In this document: positions 48,165 through 59,585 of the stretch, piece after piece | Layout: every line of letters starts with the position of its first letter | Position numbering within the stretch: position 1 is the stretch's first letter | NCBI RefSeq assembly: GCF_963676685.1 | Contig: NC_092357.1 | Span: 62,916,797-62,980,796, forward strand | Source of the DNA: Mytilus edulis | Lineage: Eukaryota > Mollusca > Bivalvia > Mytilida > Mytilidae | Direction of reading: 5' to 3' | DNA: 64,000 bases | Position numbers and translations under genes: made by a program | Notes under the pieces: model-generated | Seen by the model: the letters and a program-made list of their open reading frames with translations, nothing else | What the model was told of the DNA's origin: nothing | Database searches by the model: none

Positions 48165-48250
48165 TGGTGACCTTCTGCTGTTGTCTGCTCTATGGTCGGG
48201 TTGTTGTCTCTTTGGCACATTCTCCATTTCCACTCTCAATTTTATTTAAA
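48165..48250 (+). repeat. Family A 3' terminus
   Basis: ttggtgaccttctgctgttg, ctctatggtcgggttgttgt, tccactctcaattttattt: the last 85 bp of family A in sense orientation. Confidence 0.82.
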
Positions 48251-48581
48251 TATACATGAACCTCGTCTCTTAATGTGAAATAGTTCTTAAAACGAAAACA
48301 AGCACATGTGTATAGATTGTCGGCTTTGCATTAAATTGATATCGTACCATGTCTGCTGAGAGCAACAATGTGAACATGGTTTGAGAGTGGTTGAGCGAAA
48401 AAAAATGTTATCAAAGTGTCGAGTGGCAGTTTTTTTTTAAATATGTACTATACGTTGAGAACACGAAACTCTTTATATCGTACTATAATTGGTAGTTGAG
48501 ACAGACTGGCGGCGTCGCCATTGTGTCAAATATCAAATATATTGGTTCACGTATGTTCACTTGTTTTTGTTTATACAAAAA

Positions 48582-48640
48582 AAGAAGATGTGGTGTGATT
48601 GCCAATGAGACAACTCCACACATGAGACCAAATGACCCAG
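48582..48640 (+). repeat. Family J' start fragment
   Basis: aagaagatgtggtgtgattg, then ccaatgagacaactccacac: a short truncated copy. Confidence 0.7.
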
Positions 48641-48854
48641 AAATTTGTCTTTTGATTGGTTTAAGCTATTTCAGTTGATACATTTGTATCGTATAGTGTG
48701 TCGTTCTATGCTGTGATGTTACACTAGTGTTTCATGTAAAGTAAATGTTGGTGCCTTTTAAAACGTTTAAACCCGCTGCATTTGTTGGCACAGGTCATAA
48801 ATAAGGAACCTGCTGCTCAGTGGTTGTCGTTTGCTGGTGTGGTTCATTAATAAA

Positions 48855-49370
48855 AGCAACAGTAGTATACCGCTGTTCGGAATTCATAAATCGATTGAAA
48901 AAAAAAAGATCCGAGATACAAACTAAAACTGAGGGAAACACATCAAGTATAAAAGGAGAACTACGACACAACAGCAACACAACATTAAAATGTAACACCC
49001 ACAGAACTATCATATAACAATGGCACATTTCCTGACTTGGTACATGACATTTAAAAAAAGATGGTGGATTGAACCGTGTTTTGTGGCATGCCTAACCTCC
49101 CGCTTTTATTGCAATGTTAATTATAATATTAACATGACAACATTACATGATAGGACTACAATACAAATAAATGGGAGAACATATAGGACAGAGTAATACA
49201 CGATTAATAGTTAACACATTTAAAGGTGCCGGGTTTGAAATTTAATACACCAGACGAGCGTTCGTCCACACAAGACTAACCAGTGACGCTCTGATGACAA
49301 AAGTTCTAAAACCAAAACATGTACAAAGTTAAAGAGCATAGAGGACCAAAAGTTCCAAAAAGTTGTTTCT
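48855..49370 (+). repeat. Composite D-C element, most complete copy
   Basis: It begins agcaacagtagtataccgct, passes aactaaaactgagggaaaca, acatttcctgacttggtaca, tgtggcatgcctaacctccc and acaaataaatgggagaacat, then enters C (aatacaccagacgagcgttc, agactaaccagtgacgctct) and ends near gttccaaaaagttgt. Length is about 515 bp. No coding frame. Confidence 0.87.
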
Positions 49371-49429
49371 CTTTTCTCGTGTGTATATTGATTAGATCGT
49401 TGGTTTTCCTGTTTTACACTAATCATTTG

Positions 49430-49570
49430 TGTAGCCCTTTATAGCTTGCAGTTTGGTGTGAGCTAATGCTCCATGTTAAAGGCCGTATTTGACCTATACT
49501 GGTTTACTTTTACAAATAGTGACTTGGATTAAGATTTGTCTCATTGGCACTCATACCATATCTTCTTATA
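49430..49570 (-). repeat. Family J copy
   Basis: gtagccctttatagcttgca, taaaggccgtatttgaccta and tcattggcactcataccata match the complement of the J copy at 60528. Confidence 0.75.
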
Positions 49571-49690
49571 TCTATTTACACACTGTGACGTCTCTGATAA
49601 CTTCTTATATTTATTTACACACTGTGACGTCTCTGATAACTTTTTATATCTATTTACACACTGTGACGTCTCTGATAACTTCTTTACAGA
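49561..49690. repeat. 42-bp tandem repeat, three units
   Basis: The unit tcttatatctatttacacac + tgtgacgtctctgataact occurs at 49561, 49603 and 49645 with one to three differences. It was seeded at the end of the J repeat. The 14-residue periodic frames on both strands come from it. Confidence 0.93.
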
Positions 49691-50451
49691 CATCGAGATC
49701 GCCATACGAAAACTACGGAGCGACTGAGGCGAACTAAAGAACGATAACATTGTTAGCACCAGATAACGAATTGAAATATCTGTCACTGGAAGTTTTAAAA
49801 GAAACAATTAATCGATTAATCAACAATTAACTTTTTCCCTTTGATTGTATCTTACAAATCATGGGGTGTCCTTAATATATAAAAAATTATAAAAAAAAAG
49901 CAGTTAATTGATTTATCCTGTTGAGATACATTCTGAGATCTAATTCTTACACTTTTAAAACATCTCGTTTGGATTATTTCATGTTCATTCACCAACAATA
50001 GACAAAATGTACACGTCGAATCATTAATTTATGAAAAATCCGCTTTGTTTAACTGTTATTTTTTTTAATCTCTTTTGAATTATTCGGATGTTAATGTAAT
50101 ATGTCCCACTGGACACACATCTCCAACCTTCTGCAGGAGTTTGATCGATTTATTATTTCACAAAGTTCACACATTTGACAGTGGTTTTGTTCCTTTTAGT
50201 TTAGAAATACAGATATTGTCATTTAAAAGGTTTAATAAACCGGAACATTGTGATTGAAAGTTTTGTTTTTCAACAAGACAAATGTTTGGTATGTTTATGG
50301 ATGATATTTACAGTTTTACAGGTACAGATATTTTAATATCTTAATGCTTAAATGCAGTATTCAATTTGAATTTTTATGTACGATATATAGTATAAAAAAA
50401 TATTTGATGTTTATATTTATATTCGTTATATAAAAATGTATGTTTAAGGAG
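49691..50451. other. AT-rich, no gene seen
   Basis: A short plus-strand frame at 50075-50257 (NVICPTGHTSPTFC) has no splice support and no recognisable family. Confidence 0.4.
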
Positions 50452-50695
50452 CCTGTAATTCAGTGGTTGTCGTTTGTTTATGTGCTACATATTTGTTCTT
50501 CGTTCATTTTTTTACATAAATAAGGCCGTTAGTTTTCTCGTTTGAATTGTTTTACATTGTCTTATCGGACCCTTTTATAGCTTTGCTCATTGTTGAAGGC
50601 CGTACGGTGACCTATAGTTGTTAATGTTTGTGTCATTTTGGTCTTTTGTGGATAGTTGTCTCATTGGCAATCATACCACATCTTTTTTATATTAA
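50452..50695 (-). repeat. Family J' copy
   Basis: gagcctgtaattcagtggtt, ggccgttagttttctcgttt, gttgaaggccgtacggtgac, gtctcattggcaatcatacc: a nearly complete copy with a short internal deletion. Confidence 0.85.
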
Positions 50696-51032
50696 ACATA
50701 TTTATTTATAGAGGAGTGGATTGGGAAACAGTTTATTGCAATTAATACTAATCCATATCCACTTTGCATGTGAGAGTGCTGCCTTGTAGGAGCATTAGAC
50801 TGCTTTTAGACACCTACAATTTCATTTTTACGTGCAACAGATATCATGAATCTCTCTTAATTTTAAAATTCAGCCATTTGTCTTCCACTTCCTACAGACA
50901 ATTATCGCTTCTCAATACCATACTTGCAATTGTTGTCCCTGCGTGAAATTTTCTAACTGAAACTTGGATCGCACAACGAACATTTGTGTTAAAAGTCTGA
51001 TGCGCTAACCACTACACCAAGGCTATCTAATA
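50696..51032 (-). repeat. tRNA-headed SINE (family G), copy 1
   Basis: On the minus strand at 51032 it starts with agccttggtgtagtggttag + cgcatcagactttt, a tRNA-like 5' half with a good A box (TGGTGTAGTGGTTAGC). The B box region (tgcgatccaagtt) is poor. A body follows toward 50700 (gcagtctaatgctcctacaa). There is no cloverleaf, so it is a SINE head rather than a tRNA gene. Confidence 0.72.
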
Positions 51033-51545
51033 GTTTACTGTGTTGAAGATCATGTGTACACCCAGTATTTTGTTTATATGAGTCTACTCGATGAAATTTT
51101 ACTTTCAATATCCATTAAAAGATGACTGTATTAACTATGTATAAGCCGATGGGTAAAAACTGTTTGAAAAAATACCTGAAAAGGAGTAACTTCCCTTGAA
51201 AAATATATTTAATAGAGTATTTTGGGTAATTCGTCATCCTCTGGACAATTTCGACCGCTTGTTAATTAAAGTATCAACTAAAAACTAACACGTTAAAGAA
51301 AACATGCTCTAAAACTGGTAGTAATCACTGAAAAAATATTCTTTGTATAACAGCCAATCAGTATAGCAGCTTTGCATTACAATTGTATCGCACACATTTC
51401 ATAAAAGAAATACGTAGGTCTTACTGAAATAGCGACACGAGATTCTCTCGCGAGATAACTTTTGATACTTGAACCTACTATAGAAGTAGGATTATTTATT
51501 TCATTATGCAAATTTCTGACAATAATTGTTATCCATTAAAAGTTA

Positions 51546-51778
51546 AAACATATTTATGTATAGCGGATTCGGAAACAAATTACTGTAACTTATATTAATT
51601 CCTTTCCAAATTGTAGGTGCGAGTGCTGCACTGTAGCGGCATTAGCCTGCTCTTTTTCAAAATCTACAAGGGTGTTTTTTACGTGTAAGATATATGGGTC
51701 TCTCTTAACACGGGACAGCCATTTATCGTCCCCTTCCGACGAACTATCATCGTTTCCGTAGGGTTTCAGTATTGTGAA
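51546..51778 (-). repeat. Family G SINE body, copy 2
   Basis: aaattgtaggtgcgagtgct, gcggcattagcctgctcttt, tgggtctctcttaacacggg and gacagccatttatcgtcc match the body of the copy at 50696. The tRNA-like head is missing. Confidence 0.7.
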
Positions 51779-51779
51779 A

Positions 51780-52010
51780 ATAAAAAAAAGAAGATAAGGT
51801 ATGATTGCCTATGAGACAACTCCCCACAACAAACCAAAATAACACAGAAATAAACAATTATAGGTCACCGTACGACCTTCAACAATTAACAAACCCCATA
51901 CCGAATAGTAAGCTACTAAAGGCCCTGAAATGACAATTTAAAATAATTCAAACGAGAAAACTAACGGCCTTATTTATATAAAAAAAAGAACGAAAAATCA
52001 TTTTTCTCCA
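51780..52010 (+). repeat. Family J' copy, full length
   Basis: agaagataaggtatgattgc, ctatgagacaactccccaca, taggtcaccgtacgaccttc, gcta-ctaaaggccctgaaa, aactaacggccttatttata, gaacgaaaaatca. Confidence 0.88.
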
Positions 52011-52274
52011 AAATTACCCGTACTATTTACACTAGCACAAGCACCGTTTTACAGACAACATTCATTTGATACATGCACAATGTGTCCTTGCGTGTTTTTT
52101 TTTTTTTGTAAATCTGAAGAAACACAATTTTAATATATCACAATATATCAGAAAGAAATTAAATACGACAACTTGTTTTTCCTTGCGAAAGCTTTTTCAG
52201 TGGAAATAGAAATATCGGGCGTTTGCCTGATCGATGTGTCCATTTGTCCGTGCGTTGGAGTGTTTAAACGTTCG

Positions 52275-52755
52275 GCCTTTTCAACGCTTTAATCTGTACA
52301 ATTCTTGCCATTTTTTTTTTTTATAAAACTTATACTTTATCTTGATATTAGCAATACCTTCGAGAATTTCGATATTGATTGCCGTTCGACTTTTTTTTAA
52401 AGAGTTATGTCCCTTGGAAATAATTGAATTCAGTGAAAATTGGCCTTTTTAGCGCTCTTGCGGGTACAGTTTTTGAAAAAAAAATTCAAACTTAAACTAT
52501 TCATTAATATCAGCAATACCTCGGATAAGTTCTATAATGGTGCACGTTCGACTTATTTATAAAGGATTTATGTCCCTTGAAAGTATTTTTGGGGTAAATG
52601 GCCTCGTTAGTGTTCTCGCTGGTACAGTTATTGTCAGATCTAAATTAAACTTATTCTATAGATTTATATCCACAATATTTCGGAAAAGTTCTATAATGCT
52701 GCACGTTTGATTCTTTTTAAAAAGGAGTTATGTCCCTTGTAAATATATAATATGT
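52275..52755. repeat. ~160-bp tandem repeat, three diverged units
   Basis: The marker motif ttatgtcccttg recurs at about 52404, 52568 and 52728. Each is preceded by gcaatacctcgga/aagttctataatg and gcacgttcgactt-type text and followed by a ggcct...tgttctcgctggtacagt segment. Units are about 70-80 percent alike by eye. Confidence 0.8.
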
Positions 52756-53939
52756 ACAACGCGAGGGACATTGGAACTAATTTTTAGGTTTACGTTGGTG
52801 TTTCATAATAGCCAATACATGTAGCATTATTCTTAATTACATTTTGTTAACACAGAAATAGTTTGCAATGCATGTTATAATTTGATTCAGGTTCAATATA
52901 GACAGGTGTATGCTTTTGACATGTTGATGCTCAAAATTAATCAAATAATGCCACCTAAAGGTACAGTACAATATGTTTACTAAAAAGAAATATATTCAAC
53001 AAATGTACAAAACAATGTTATGTTAATTAATATTTTTCTGTATACCTTTGATACCAGAATAAAATGATATATAGCATGCAAATCCAAGAACATCATGTTC
53101 TAGCATTCAGTCAAAATTCTTTTCTTTATATTTTTTATATATACAATAGAGGATATGGAATGAGGATTACAGAAAAATTATCCCGGCTAAGTAAAATAAT
53201 GAATAGAAGATACAACAATGAGAAAAGAATGCTGTTTATATTTAGAAAATAAAGAGGAAAAACGAAAAAAAAAAGAAAACCAAAACCAATAGATAAATGC
53301 TATACAAAAATATGTATAGAATGCAGAAATGATGTACTTCAATTGACTTTTTCGTAATACCGACGTTTGACTCCGGATTATTCAATGTTTTCAACAGGTT
53401 ACCTATTCTTTGGTTAGACATCTTGGAAATCGGTAAAGTCTTTTGAAAGTACGAGCAACCAAAAACAAGTAAAATCAAGCACGAAATATTTGCACTTCGA
53501 GGGGAAAATTTATTGTGTTTATTTTAATTTGTCGTATTATGAAAGCATACAAGAGTTCATTTCCTCCAAACAAATGTACCGATTAAAAGCTTGATTTTAC
53601 TTCTGTACGTGGGTTTTTGTTGTTAACCGAATACAAGGCTGAATAAAGAGGGTTACATGTACCTGTCGAAAAAATATTCTGACCGACTTTAGAAACGCAA
53701 CACTAGATTATTCTTTTTAATTCCCATTTTCAAATATGCAATTTTTGGTAAACAAGCTTATGAACAGGAAGTTATTTCATTACGTTTAATTAAAAATATC
53801 GCCAGTTCGAAAGTTGAATCGATCACGTCATGTTCAATGTTCAAACATTCTAGTATACACTGAAACCCTTGTTTTCCCCTTACCGATGAACGTGTCACCG
53901 TAAAAAGCAATGACTGCCTGTAACAAATGCCAAAATGAT
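52756..53939. other. AT-rich, no gene seen
   Basis: An A-rich run is at 53260-53290. Short frames at 53064-53478 have no recognisable domain. Confidence 0.4.
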
Positions 53940-54110
53940 TGTCAGAAATGTCAACCAATTCTGTTGCATATACCGGCTTTGTTCGGTTTTGACCGATGTT
54001 CGGTTTTATCAGGTTCACAATGCATACAATTCGGTATGACAGTGCTTAATAACTTGTTTGGTTTGTATAGCTTTTCGGTTTATACAGGATTTGGTTAAGT
54101 CAGGTTTCTC
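53940..54110 (+). repeat. Family H copy 1
   Basis: ttcggtatgacagtgcttaa, taacttgtttggtttgtata and ggtttatacaggatttggtt resemble 57890-58050 (tgatatgacggtgcttaaga, tttatacaggatctggtaaa). A two-copy dispersed repeat of unknown class. Confidence 0.65.
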
Positions 54111-54303
54111 TGTATTTGCATTATTCAAATCAATTCTGTTTGCCTTATTGCTGAACTAAGAACATACGTGTATTGTACACTATTTTTTTTTACTACACGT
54201 ACATTGGCAATTATTAAATACACAACTTTATTAATATATTAAATTAAGTTTTTCAAAATGTTGCTATCTTTACACAGCACGAAATTCGCCATTAGTATAT
54301 CAT

Positions 54304-54360
54304 GCCTTGCACGAACGCATTACCGTATATCCCGGCACGAACGCATTACCGTATATCCCG
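54304..54360. repeat. 26-bp tandem duplicate
   Basis: gcacgaacgcattaccgtat + atcccg occurs twice in direct tandem without change. Confidence 0.93.
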
Positions 54361-54471
54361 TTTAGGTACAGATAATTTAAAGGTAACATTATTGAACACG
54401 AGCACAGTCACTTCCCAACAGGACAAAACAGTCTGCTACCAATGTTAATTTTTTTATCAAAGCTGCTCGAT

Positions 54472-54515
54472 CACCCTCCCCCCCCCGCCCCCGCCCCCAA
54501 TTCCCCCACCCCGTA
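54472..54515. repeat. C-rich tract
   Basis: A 44-bp stretch almost purely C with a few T, G and A, in a strongly AT-rich surround. The runs of C could form an i-motif, or a G-quadruplex on the other strand. Confidence 0.85.
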
Positions 54516-54800
54516 TAAATATACGAAGAAACAAAGGATAGGAAGAAACATTATGATTCTACATATTTCATAAAGATTAAAAAAAATCCATTGCTATGGT
54601 AAAGCTGCTACCTCCACCTTTGGTTTGCTGTAGTTTAACTTTCGTCCAGCCTTAACTGTATTATGAAAAGTGTAATTACTATTTTCCGGATGCTAACACT
54701 TTGAAAGGAGAATACTGTTTCATATTTATTTAATTAAAACATGCATGATATTTTTATGAACCTTTAACGTTATTTTATAAGTTTTTGAAAGATTTAAAAG

Positions 54801-55008
54801 ATGTCCACGGTGTTCATTGTCTGTGTTTTGTACATGTTGACAGTTTTTCGTGTTTGCAAAGCGGACGAAAATACAAATATACAAATTCCATTAATGAATA
54901 ATGTTAAGGCGCCACTTTTTGCTGATTGAAATTTGTCATCCGTGACTCAACAACTAAAGAGAGTTATTCAACAGGAGGTGAAACGCAGCGTACAAGATAG
55001 AAGTAATG
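54801..55008 (+). pseudogene. Broken third copy of the lectin first exon
   Basis: The frame reads MSTVFIVCVLYMLTVFRVCK, ADENTNIQIPLMNNVKAPLF, AD then TGA (54927-54929), then NLSSVTQQLKRVIQQEVKRS, VQDRSN|G. It ends in phase 1 at AATG|GTAAGT, exactly like the lectin exon 1 at 32150 (VQIPLLNNKATAPLYAEF.MSNLNQRLREIF). The stop sits where F is found in both paralogues. The signal peptide and donor are intact, so loss may be recent or only this exon damaged. No complete set of downstream exons was found. Confidence 0.8.
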
Positions 55009-55019
55009 GTAAGTACACG

Positions 55020-55735
55020 TGGTAGGAATAGGTGTAGGCAAACAGAACAGGATAAAGGGTTAAGTCTGTGCAAACAAAACAGGATTATAGGTAAGTCAGG
55101 GCAAACAGAACATGATTAAGGGTAAGTCTGTGCAAACATAACATGATAAGGGGGAAGACAGGGCAAACAGACCACGATTAGGGGTAAGTCAGGGCAAACA
55201 TAACAGGATTAAGGGTAAGTCAGGGCAAACAGAACAGGATTAAGGGTAAGTCAGGGCAAACAGAACAGGATTAAGGGTACGTTTGGGCAATCAAAACAGG
55301 ATTGAGGGTAAGTCAGGGCAAATATAACAGGATTTAGGGTAAGTCAGGGCAAACAGAACAGGATTAAGGGTAACTCAGGGCAAACAGAACAGGATAAAGG
55401 GTAAGTCAGGGCAAACATAACAGGATTAAGGGTAAGTCAGGGCAAACAGAACAGGATTAAGGGTAAGTCAGGGCAAACAGAACAGGATTGAGGGTAAGTC
55501 AGGGCAAACATACAGGATTAAGGGTAAGTCAGGGCAAACAGAACAGGATTAAGGGTACGTTTGGGCAATCAGAACAGGATTAAGGGTACGTTTGGGCAAT
55601 CAGAACAGGATTGAGGGTAAGTCAGGGCAAACAGAACAGGATTAAGGGTAAGTCAGGGCAAACAGACCACGATTAGGGGTAAGTCAGGGCAAACATAACA
55701 GGATTAAGGGTAAGTCAGTGCAAACAGAACAGAAC
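55020..55735. repeat. 31-bp minisatellite, about 23 units
   Basis: The unit ggtaagtcagggcaaacaga + acaggattaag is repeated head to tail directly after the splice donor of the broken lectin exon. The unit holds GGTAAGT, the consensus 5' splice site, in most copies; a variant reads gtacgtttgggcaatc. Left-edge units are more diverged. It lies in what would be intron 1 of the pseudogene. Confidence 0.96.
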
Positions 55736-56776
<1,041 letters not shown>

Positions 56777-57012
56777 TTTGTTTTATTCTGTCGATCCGGT
56801 CCCTCATAGTCATCTTTCTACTGCAGGTAACGCAATAGAACATTTCATAATAATATTTTACTCAGTCCATTCTCCAATGTCAACTGAAGGCAAAATACAA
56901 AACGTATTTAGAAAACTAAAGTAAACCAGGGTTCAATTATTAATCCGTTCTTTTTTCGGGAGGGTGGTTTTCAATTTCCGATTGTCCCCTGAAGTAATTT
57001 TTAAATTTACAG

Positions 57013-57056
57013 GCAAGTGCAAATCATATGGAAAAACATTCTGTTATGTCTAAATG
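57013..57056 (+). pseudogene. Possible lectin exon 2 remnant
   Basis: Acceptor AAATTTACAG|GC is followed in phase 1 by GKCKSYGKTFCYV then TAA. The C-x3-G-x3-CY spacing resembles the opening of a C-type lectin domain (SCEEPYEKIGKGCY in the intact gene), and the phase fits the broken exon 1 at 54801. The exon is cut after about 13 codons, where a family C element begins. Only a short match, so uncertain. Confidence 0.35.
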
Positions 57057-57325
57057 GCTTTCTATTGTATGGTCATTTTATAAATTTTCTGTTTACAAAC
57101 TTTGAATTTTTCGAAAAACTAAGGATTTTCTTACCCCAGTAGTAGATTACCTTAGCCATATTTGGCACAACTTTTATGAATTTTTGATCCTCAATGCTCT
57201 TCAACTTTGTATTTATTTGGCTTTTTAACTATTTTGATCTGAGCGTCACTGATGAGTCTTATGTAGACGAAACGCGCGTCTGGCGTATAAAATTATAATC
57301 CTGGTACTTTTGATAACTATTTCTA
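57057..57325 (-). repeat. Family C copy, long
   Basis: ttgaatttttcgaaaaacta, ttagccatatttggcacaac, cactgatgagtcttatgtag, acgaaacgcgcgtctggcgt and cctggtacttttgataact: one of the best-preserved C copies. Confidence 0.87.
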
Positions 57326-57384
57326 ATAAAATGATAATACCGCCGGCTATACATATACGTGATAGGTAAGACTAAATGGTGTAA

Positions 57385-57470
57385 GTTGACCTATAGGGGT
57401 TAATTTCTGTGTCATTTTGGTCATGTGGAAAGTTGTCTCATTCGTGATCACATCACATTTTCTTTTTATA
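57385..57470 (-). repeat. Family J' end fragment
   Basis: gacctataggggttaatttc, tgtgtcattttggtcatgtg, gaaagttgtctcatt: the last part of J'. Confidence 0.72.
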
Positions 57471-57479
57471 AGCAACAGC

Positions 57480-57565
57480 AACACCAACCCAACTAAAAAC
57501 TGGGAGTTATCTCAGGTGCTCCAGAAGGATAAGCAGATTCTACTTCATAGGAAGTGTACTGTCAG
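57480..57565 (-). repeat. Family B tail fragment
   Basis: aaaaactgggagttatctca, ggtgctccagaaggataagc, agattctacttcatag: B tail text on the minus strand. Confidence 0.65.
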
Positions 57566-57889
57566 CATACGTCTGGTTTGTGTATACATAAGTTGTAAAG
57601 TGTACGTGTGTAGTTGGGCGGTTACACGAGCGAAGGCAACAATAAATTTGAAAATCCCTAGTTCATCATATCATTTTCAAATGCAGTGACAGTGACGTAT
57701 ACCTATATAGGCCCCTTATTGAAATGATAGAACACAACTAAGAAAACAAATGGAGAGTCTTTATGATATTTAAATATATCAACATCGATACATATGTTGA
57801 CATACAAGACTACAATTTAAAAATATGGCGGATTAACAACTGATAAGTATGTGTGATTGACAATGTGTACACATGTGGAATTACAGTAA

Positions 57890-58050
57890 TACCTGTTTAA
57901 ACTGAACTCATTCGGGACTTAAAATGTTGTTCGGTATTGGCTGGTGTTGGGTTGTATTAGGATCAGAACATATACAAATTGATATGACGGTGCTTAAGAA
58001 CATGTTTGGTTTATACAGGATCTGGTAAAGCCAGGTTTTACTGTTGATCT
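57890..58050 (+). repeat. Family H copy 2
   Basis: Matches 53940-54110: gttgttcggtattggctgg, gatatgacggtgcttaagaa, catgtttggtttatacagga. Confidence 0.65.
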
Positions 58051-59049
58051 TTTCAGGAATGCATGGCTACAGTTATTTCTTATGATGATCATTTTGTTCT
58101 ATATTAACCGAGGCCAAAAAGATAACAAATCATTCTCTTACCTGTCAAACATATGAAAGAAGAACTTACAATACACACGATGATAAATAAACAATATGTT
58201 GCTTTGTGTCAACAAAATCAATGATCATAATGTATATTGTTCAGTCGCGTGCAAATAACACAAATTAAATTATGATCAATTTCATCTTACTGATAGGTAA
58301 GCATTCTGATCAATCAATGATAGTAACCTTTCCCGATAGTATTACCTTTTTAAAAAATGAGGATTTAAAATGAAAATAAACAAACTTTCGTATAGTTATC
58401 TCATTGAACATTTGTATTTGTTTGTATTATTATTTTTCTGAAAAGATCAAATTAATATAATTCCTGCCTTTCTGGAAAACCACAAGATTATTATAGTACA
58501 AAAATCAATTTCACAAATTACACTGCTTTTGCAAATGATGTTAATTCCTGATAGTTTTATCTACTTTGCACTAGTTTTGTATATACGTATTGATTATTAT
58601 TTCCCCTATGTTATCAGACGCTGCCACTCACTTTATATTTTGTTTGACACCTAGCGGAATTTTAGACTAATATTTGCCCATCACAAAAACATATTTAACA
58701 GTGGAAACACTTACAATCGTGAACAACTTGTTTTCCATTTATTTTTTTTTTGGGATGTTTTGGTCAATGTTTTTCAATCATGTGTAATGCTTGAGCTATC
58801 TATTTTCATCCGACTTATGGGAATATTTTATTGATTTTGTATTTATATTGTGTTATAGTTCAAATGTATTCGTTCAATGTATTGAACTTGATTGCGTTAA
58901 TATGTCTTTTAATTGAATCGAGCCATTTCAATTGATATTTTATTGTGTGTCTTTCTTTTACACTGTTGTCTTAGATAAGGGTGAAGCTTGATTATCTATT
59001 AAAACATTTAAATCTGCTGCATCTGTTTGCACACATGTTTCTCGTCTTG
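58051..59049. other. AT-rich, no gene seen
   Basis: No recognised repeat or coding segment. Confidence 0.4.
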
Positions 59050-59245
59050 TATAAAAATTATACCGTTGGTTTTCTTGTTTGATTGCTTTTACACTTGTAA
59101 TTTTGAGGCCTGTCATAGCTTTCAGTTCTGTTTAAGCCATGGCTCCGTGTTGAAGACCGTACTTTGACCTAAAATAGTTTTGTTTACAAATTGTGAAAGT
59201 TGTCATATTGCCAATCATACCACATCTTCTTATATCTATATTGGA
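59050..59245 (-). repeat. Family J copy
   Basis: ttgaggcctgtcatagcttt, gccatggctccgtgttgaag, accgtactttgacct, gccaatcataccacatcttc: complement of the J copy at 60528. Confidence 0.82.
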
Positions 59246-59344
59246 ACGTTTTATCAGTACAATTGATGCGATGTAGATTTAGACCGAAACCAAAAACTTT
59301 AGTGTACAGTAGTGGATTGACTTGAATGACAAATGAATGGTCTT

Positions 59345-59585
59345 CGGTGTCCGAGTGGTCTAAGTGATAACTACTGTAATCACTAGCCAGTCAACACTTA
59401 GGTTGTGAGTTCGAACCCTGCTCGTGCCTGTGCACTAGACTTCATTCTTCAATGACTAGGCTAGTTAGTTTTTCCTATTGTTGGTTTTCTCCATGCACTC
59501 CGGCTTCCTTCACCAATATAAAACTGTCCGCCATGAAATAGACCAAATGCGGTGCTTACAAAGGGTGTCAAAACAAGAAAACTAA
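59345..59585 (+). repeat. tRNA-like SINE copy 2
   Basis: TGTCCGAGTGGTCTAAG is a clear tRNA-Ser/Leu-like A box and GTGAGTTCGAACCCTGC a clear B box. The body (gcactccggcttccttcacc, atgaaatagaccaaatgcgg) matches the copy at 17990. Better preserved than copy 1. Confidence 0.85.

Noticed and set aside
49541..49807. Periodic KLSETSQCVNRYK frame
   Set aside because: It is generated by three copies of a 42-bp tandem repeat and is open on both strands.
50995..51032. tRNA gene on the minus strand
   Set aside because: Only the 5' half resembles a tRNA; the B box and 3' half do not pair. It fits a SINE head.
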